Shown: positions 59,431 through 64,000 of the stretch, in pieces | How the letters are laid out: every line of letters starts with the position of its first letter | Position numbering within the stretch: position 1 is the stretch's first letter | DNA from: CAVSUZ01 sp963834715 | GTDB taxonomy: Bacteria > Pseudomonadota > Alphaproteobacteria > Acetobacterales > Acetobacteraceae | Direction of reading: 5' to 3' | Assembly: GCA_963834715.1 (NCBI GenBank) | Contig: CAWIDE010000007.1 | Location: 124,001-188,000, forward strand | Length of the DNA stretch: 64,000 bases | Position numbers and translations under genes: made by a program | Notes under the pieces: generated by a model | What the model was told of the DNA's origin: nothing | Seen by the model: the letters and a program-made list of their open reading frames with translations, nothing else | Databases searched by the model: none

Positions 59431-60345
59431 CTAGGGATAGTGCAGCCGCTGTGTAACCCCCAACGCCCACCGAAACCGGTTTTCACTGTACGGCCGGATA
59501 TCAAAGGGGCGCATCCCGACAGCCATCAATTCGAAAAGGCGCCCTCCGTTGCTTTCCTTGATGCTGTCCTCGCGCCCTAGCTGCGCCCCCTTCGCGTTGT
59601 AATAAGCATGCATCAGTTCGTGGAACAGGGCCACCTGCGGCGGCCTGGTCGTGTTGCCAACGGTGGTCTTATGAGGATCGTAATTGATGCATGTCCCGAT
59701 CCCGTTCCCGGGCCTGATATGCCGGCGGGGCAGGGTCAACACAAGAACATCCATCTGATCGAGGGTCGGCAGGCTGGTTCCGGCGAGCCATTGGCGGATG
59801 AGCACTTCCACCTTCAGGGAAAGGGGTTTCGGTCCAACCGCCGCTAGGCCCGGTCGCAGTTGGGGTGGAGGCAGGATCGGCAGGTTGTGGAGCGGATTCG
59901 GCGTAATGCCGCCGGCCCAGTTGTGAAGCTGTGTATTCAACAGTTGCTGCGCCAGTTGCTGTGTCGAAAGACCTGCATTTGTCAGCGTCTGCAGCAGCTC
60001 GGCGGCGAAGTTAGCGTTGTCCTTCGCGTCGTGATATCGCCTGAGTTGCACGTAACCGAGAGGGGAGCCGCGGGCCTGATTGACGTTCGGACCCCTATAA
60101 ACGATCAGGACGTTCTTGCCGGCCGCGGTCAGCGCCTGCAGGAAGTGCCGTCCAATAGGAAACGCGTTGATATCTGACAGATGCTGAAAGACGATTGCTT
60201 TGTAGTCGCCCCCGGTCGCCGCAATACGCTGCGATTGCACTTTGATGTTGGTGCCCGGAAATACGTGCTGCTGATTATCCGCGGTGTCGATGTATTGAGG
60301 TCGTGAGATTTTGTCTCTTTTAAAAAGGGATGCAAGTCCGGACAT
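59431..60345 (-). CDS. M91-like zinc metallopeptidase, effector type
   Basis: A 304-residue protein. ATG at 60,345 is preferred because GGAGATAAGGAAG precedes it; a longer frame starts at GTG 60,423. The zinc site HELMHAYYNAKGAQLGRED (about residues 242-260) and the downstream FELMAVG resemble the NleD/HopH1-type M91 family, whose known members are type III effectors that cleave host signalling kinases. The N-terminal 230 residues match nothing I recognise. There is no signal peptide. It sits between hisZ and purA on the same strand. Family call moderate; effector function is inference. Confidence 0.65.
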   Translation of the reverse strand: MSGLASLFKRDKISRPQYIDTADNQQHVFPGTNIKVQSQRIAATGGDYKAIVFQHLSDINAFPIGRHFLQALTAAGKNVLIVYRGPNVNQARGSPLGYVQLRRYHDAKDNANFAAELLQTLTNAGLSTQQLAQQLLNTQLHNWAGGITPNPLHNLPILPPPQLRPGLAAVGPKPLSLKVEVLIRQWLAGTSLPTLDQMDVLVLTLPRRHIRPGNGIGTCINYDPHKTTVGNTTRPPQVALFHELMHAYYNAKGAQLGREDSIKESNGGRLFELMAVGMRPFDIRPYSENRFRWALGVTQRLHYP

Positions 60346-60616
60346 CTTCCTTATCTCCTCTTTCGGTGCATCGGCCTTACCCTCCGCAGTGCCAAGAGCA
60401 GCTTTCGCGTAAGCGCCCGTCACTTAACGGAGCCCCCGGGTAAGCGTACTTCCGGCATCGGTCTATGAAGCGATTCACACGGCTCCGCCCTGGCCGGCCA
60501 AGCCTTCAAACCGAGTTCGTGCAGGTCATGGCCGGCATGCTGGTTCCGGTCGCAACGGTCGCGCGGAACATCGGACGAAGGGGATAGACGAAGACAGGCT
60601 GCAGAAGCGCGACCTG

Positions 60617-61774
60617 TTAGTCCCGGCGTGCTTCCAACTGAACGGCCTGCCCGTTGCGTAGCAGATGCGAGCAACCAAGCCGCCGGGCCTCAGCTTCCGG
60701 CTCGGCAGCACCGTTCAAATCCGCGACGGTGGCATAACCCAGGCGGCGGAACTCGGCGGCCTCGCCGGGATCATACCCGGCCGGAAGATACAGCCTGGGG
60801 CGAGGCGTTCGCGGAGATGAGGCTCGCAAAATCGCATCCGGGTAGAGCGTCAGGCCTGTGGCGGGTTCCGTTTCGCCACAGAGGTACCGCCCGCCCCGAC
60901 CCAATTCCTCGTGCCGGTTTGGGGCAAAAATCGTGATGGCCACGCCGGTATGGTATCTCAGGCCTCGGAACTCCACGGGATCGATGGTCAGCCGAAGCGC
61001 GGGTGCGCTGGCATGAATGGTGACGACGGTCTCCGATAGCCGGTCGGCCAGCGCCCGCGCGGCCGGGGCAAGGTTGGCGGCCTGCAGCGCCTCAAGAGCC
61101 CGGTCGGCCGGGCCGGCGGCCAGGAGCAGGTCGGTCAGTATAGTGGCGAGGGGGCCGCCGTAGCGGCGCACGGCGGTCGCGTCCTTCCGGTCCAGGGCGT
61201 GGGACAGCATGGCGCGGGCCTCGCTGGTGATGCCTGCGGCGTCCATCAGGGTGAGGGTAAGGGTAGGGAGGGTCAGATCGAAACTGAACCTGTGGAGTCC
61301 GGCGCCGAGCAAGGCCTCGGCACCCACCAGGACAATTTCGGCATCCGCCACCGGGGAGTTGATACCAATCAACTCGATCCCGGCCTGGGCGATCTGGCGG
61401 TCGGGTGCAAGCTGCGATCCGCGGACGCGCAGGCACTGACCGGCATAAGAGAGGCGCAGCGGGCGCGGGGCCTTCGCGAGCCGTGTCGTAGCGATACGGG
61501 CGACCTGGGGCGTGGTATCGGCGCGCAGGCCCATCATGCGCTGGGAATCGGGGTCCATCAGCCGGAACGTCTGCTCGGCAACGGCGGCCCCGGAGCCGGC
61601 AAATAAGGTGTCCTCGAATTCAAGCAGCGGTGGCTTGACCCGCTGGTATCCATGGGAGCCGAAAACGTCCATCAATGCCTCGACGGCGGCTGCTTCGGTC
61701 TCCGCGTCCGGCGGCAGCAGGTCACGGAGCCCTGCGGGGAGAAGCGCAGGATGGTTGGGGAGGTCGGATGACAT
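60617..61774 (-). CDS. hisZ: ATP phosphoribosyltransferase regulatory subunit HisZ
   Basis: A 385-residue catalytically inactive relative of histidyl-tRNA synthetase that activates short-form HisG in histidine synthesis. Class II synthetase features include GYQRVKPPLLEFEDTLF, LRADTTPQVARIATTRL and LRLSYAGQCLRVRGSQLAPD. It appears full length. hisZ and purA are often adjacent in alphaproteobacteria; here the protease gene separates them. The gap 60,424-60,616 holds no gene. Confidence 0.94.
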   Translation of the reverse strand: MSSDLPNHPALLPAGLRDLLPPDAETEAAAVEALMDVFGSHGYQRVKPPLLEFEDTLFAGSGAAVAEQTFRLMDPDSQRMMGLRADTTPQVARIATTRLAKAPRPLRLSYAGQCLRVRGSQLAPDRQIAQAGIELIGINSPVADAEIVLVGAEALLGAGLHRFSFDLTLPTLTLTLMDAAGITSEARAMLSHALDRKDATAVRRYGGPLATILTDLLLAAGPADRALEALQAANLAPAARALADRLSETVVTIHASAPALRLTIDPVEFRGLRYHTGVAITIFAPNRHEELGRGGRYLCGETEPATGLTLYPDAILRASSPRTPRPRLYLPAGYDPGEAAEFRRLGYATVADLNGAAEPEAEARRLGCSHLLRNGQAVQLEARRD

Positions 61775-61864
61775 GTTCCGTACCGAGGTATCAGGAGTCC
61801 GGGCCTGGGAAAACGGTCAGACATGGCGACCCCTTGGAGCGGCGTGCTTGCCGCGGAGCAGACT

Positions 61865-62326
61865 ATGACCGAGCTGCCATACGCTGATCCAACCGTTCGC
61901 ACGGAGCTGCTGGGGTGGCTCGACAGATTTGCCCGCTATGTGCGCGAGGTCGATTACGCCTCGGCACGGCCCTTATTTCACCCCGATATTCTGGCCTTCG
62001 GCACACATCGGGATGTCATCCCCGGGCTGGATACGTGGGTGCGTGCGCAGTGGGACAATGTCTGGCCGCACACGTCGGATTTCCGGTTTGATCTTGGGTC
62101 GACCAGTGTGCTGGCGGCAGCGGATGGCGGGATGGCGGTGGTTATCGCACCGTGGACCAGCACCGGATACCATGCCGAGGGCACCGGTTTCGACAGACCT
62201 GGCCGGGCAACGATGGTGTTTCAGCGGGTCAACGGGCGTTGGCTATGCGTCCACTCGCATATGTCGCTGAACCGAGGCGTGCCGCAGGAGAGTCATGGCA
62301 ACCGGCCGGTCAAGGCCTGGGAATAA
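61865..62326 (+). CDS. SnoaL/NTF2-like (DUF4440-type) protein
   Basis: A 153-residue alpha+beta barrel protein. MTELPYADPTVRTELLGWLD then VDYASARPLFHPDILAFGTH and ATMVFQRVNGRWLCVHSHMS follow the SnoaL_3/DUF4440 pattern. The specific activity is unknown. It is divergent from hisZ with about 90 bases between. Intact. Confidence 0.85.
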   Translation: MTELPYADPTVRTELLGWLDRFARYVREVDYASARPLFHPDILAFGTHRDVIPGLDTWVRAQWDNVWPHTSDFRFDLGSTSVLAAADGGMAVVIAPWTSTGYHAEGTGFDRPGRATMVFQRVNGRWLCVHSHMSLNRGVPQESHGNRPVKAWE

Positions 62327-62330
62327 GGGT

Positions 62331-62669
62331 TCAGGAGCTAAGAAGGCCCCGCCGCCGGCACTCCGCCTCACACGCTTCAAGTTCAATCCGTGCCTGCTCA
62401 TGCTCGCCGCCGCTAATGCGGCGGGCAAGCGACACGGCGCGGCGTGCCAGCGCGAACCGGCAGCCGAGTAACTCCTGGTCAGTGAGGTGGACTAAGTTTT
62501 GGGGTTGCGCGGATAGACACACATGCAATTCAGAACACAGATCGGTTAATCGCGCGCTAAACGCCGGATCGGCACTTGGCGCTAGCGGAAGCACGGCGCT
62601 AGATCGCGGGTGAGTTGTCGGATTGATTGCAGCAATCTCGACAAGCCGGTGGGTCGGCGTTATGCTCAT
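62331..62669 (-). CDS. Hypothetical protein, 112 residues
   Basis: MSITPTHRLVEIAAINPTTH begins at 62,669. The second half is helical and charged (FALARRAVSLARRISGGEHE, QARIELEACEAECRRRGLL) with QPQNLVHLTDQELLGC before it. No family recognised. It is divergent from the exported protein gene with 45 bases between starts. Confidence 0.5.
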   Translation of the reverse strand: MSITPTHRLVEIAAINPTTHPRSSAVLPLAPSADPAFSARLTDLCSELHVCLSAQPQNLVHLTDQELLGCRFALARRAVSLARRISGGEHEQARIELEACEAECRRRGLLSS

Positions 62670-62714
62670 CTGGACATAACGAGGCCCTAATGGGGACAGA
62701 GGGAGGAGGCCAGG

Positions 62715-63706
62715 ATGAATCTTAGCCGCAAGTTCCTTTGGCTGGCTCGCGTTGCCGTTGCCGCAGCCATCACCAGCGGCAGTGTCGCACGAGCACAACA
62801 CAACGTGATCGTGCCGGGCAGCCGTGATTTTCCTGAGAGCATCACATCCACTGCCGACGGCACGCTGTTCATGAGCTCCATGGCTGGGGGCCGGATCTTC
62901 CGTGCCGCGCCGGGAGCGATGCAAGCGGCCGAGTGGATCAAGCCCGGTACCAACGGCCTGCTTTCGGTGCTCGGCGTGCTCGCAGACGAAAAGACAACCA
63001 CGCTCTACGCCTGCTCGCCCGATATGAGTTGGGCGGGTATAAAGATTTCAATGGGCCAGCCGCCGGGAGCACTGAAGACCTTCGACCTGAAAACAGGAGC
63101 ACCCAAAGCTAGCTTTCCGTTGCCCGACCCACATTTGTTGGGCCAAACCTCGCTGTGCAACGACATCGCTGTTGGGCCCGACGGGTCGGCCTACGTCACC
63201 GACTCGTTTAACGCGCAGATCCTACGCCTGAAACCAGGCGCGAAGGAACTTGAGGTGTGGGCGACTGATGATCGCTGGAAGGTAAAGGGCCCACAACTCG
63301 ACGGAATCGCCGTGCTCAACGATGGCATGTCTATGCCAACATTTTCGAGGGCAACGGACTCTATCGTGTCCAGATGCGCCCGGATGGCAGTGCGGGAACG
63401 GTCACGAAGCTGAATACGTCACTACCGCTGTATCATTCCGATGGGCTCCGGCCGTACGGAGGCGACAAGCTGCTGATGGTCGAAGGCGAGGGCGTCGGAC
63501 GGCTCGATCTCATCACTGTCTCCGGCAACGACGCCAAGATCGATGTGGTAAGGGGCGGATTTCTTGGCCCGGTCTCGGTGACCCCAGTCGGGAACATCGC
63601 CTATGTGATGGACACGCCGCTCAAATACCTGCTTAACCCAGACTACAAGGGGAAGACCCCTCCACCGTTCACCGCATACGCCGTGAAGCTCCCGTCGGCT
63701 CAATAA
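62715..63706 (+). pseudogene. Exported SMP-30/NHL-type beta-propeller protein, frameshifted
   Basis: MNLSRKFLWLARVAVAAAIT with a cleavage-like SVARA forms a signal peptide behind GGGAGGAGG. Propeller-type repeats follow: NVIVPGSRDFPESITSTADG, CNDIAVGPDGSAYVTDSFNA and DGIAVLNDG. One missing A near 63,325 shifts the frame; the intended text is DGNVYANIFEGNGLYRVQMR, continuing to GGFLGPVSVTPVGNIAYVMD and the stop at 63,706. The full product would be 330 residues, periplasmic. Function not specified by sequence. Confidence 0.75.
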
Positions 63707-63791
63707 CAGGCGGCTGAGCTGTGCGCGCGCCCGCGTCCGCCTCGCGCGGGGGTGCGCGAGCCTGGGCTCCGGTATCGGACTTAAACAATCC

Positions 63792-64000
63792 CTACGAAAC
63801 CGCCTCCGATGAGCGAAGCAGATTGTGTGCCCGCAACAAGCGCCGGAACTGATCGTAGCTAAGTCCCAACGAAGCCGCTGCGCGCTTTTGGTTGAACCGG
63901 GCCGCATGCAGGGCGTGCTGCAGCAAGTGCGCCTCGTGCCGCTTGATCTGGGTCTGGAAACTCCCGACCTGCTCAGGCTGAATGTCGCCGCCCTCCGCCG
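63792..64000 (-). CDS. PspF-like sigma-54 activator, C-terminal end only
   Basis: The last 68 codons of a gene running off the window. KRHEAHLLQHALHAARFNQK then RAAASLGLSYDQFRRLLRAH is the Fis-type DNA-binding domain found at the end of PspF-like enhancer-binding proteins. The AAA+ part lies outside. Stop at 63,792-63,794. The assignment to PspF rather than another activator is tentative. Confidence 0.65.
   Translation of the reverse strand, partial: AEGGDIQPEQVGSFQTQIKRHEAHLLQHALHAARFNQKRAAASLGLSYDQFRRLLRAHNLLRSSEAVS

Overview
The window is high-GC bacterial DNA, most likely from a flagellated alphaproteobacterium. I infer this from FlaF and FlbT, hook genes that appear to have sigma-54 promoters, a CIRCE-controlled groESL, and hisZ close to purA. 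Acetobacteraceae would fit, but the sequence alone does not prove it. No rRNA, CRISPR array or intact tRNA gene was found.

Region 1 (1-29,700) is accessory DNA. It starts with the 3' part of a type I restriction gene (hsdR) coupled to a YgjP-type metallopeptidase gene. A family of double-glycine-leader peptides follows (3.3-7.4 kb), with a two-gene cell-wall-associated unit inside it. Next comes a pile-up of mobile elements: IS66, IS630 remnants, an IS110-family element, an IS256 fragment, a group II intron and an ISAzo13 remnant (7.6-18.1 kb). A zone of small, mostly broken genes (18-24 kb) ends in phage terminase fragments. The region closes with an AlpA-like gene followed by an unusual reverse transcriptase gene split by an IS3 element.

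Region 2 (29.8-32.0 kb) is the core groES-groEL operon with its CIRCE operator and terminator. Region 3 (32.2-37.8 kb) looks like a small integrated satellite: a tyrosine integrase, an excisionase-like gene, a DUF3987/primase-type gene, and a long inverted repeat that could be an origin. It abuts a SPINDLY-type glycosyltransferase gene that has lost its 3' end.

Region 4 (37.8-64 kb) is mostly core chromosome. It has a flagellar cluster (TPR proteins, DUF1217 protein, flaF, flbT, flagellin, flgL, flgK, flgE, and divergent fliK-flgD), then a radical SAM protein, a LysR regulator with a fluoroacetate-dehalogenase-like hydrolase, a broken EamA transporter, malic enzyme, a Cox11-cytochrome c fusion, purA, an M91-like protease gene placed between purA and hisZ, and the 3' end of a PspF-like regulator.

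Two themes run through the window. A 16-bp palindrome (GTGCAATCAATTGCAC) occurs nine times, only in accessory DNA, often inside a dispersed repeat; one copy overlaps the integrase stop codon and a variant lies just upstream of the reverse transcriptase gene. Single-base frameshifts are also very common, in core as well as mobile genes, so some 'pseudogenes' here may be sequencing errors.
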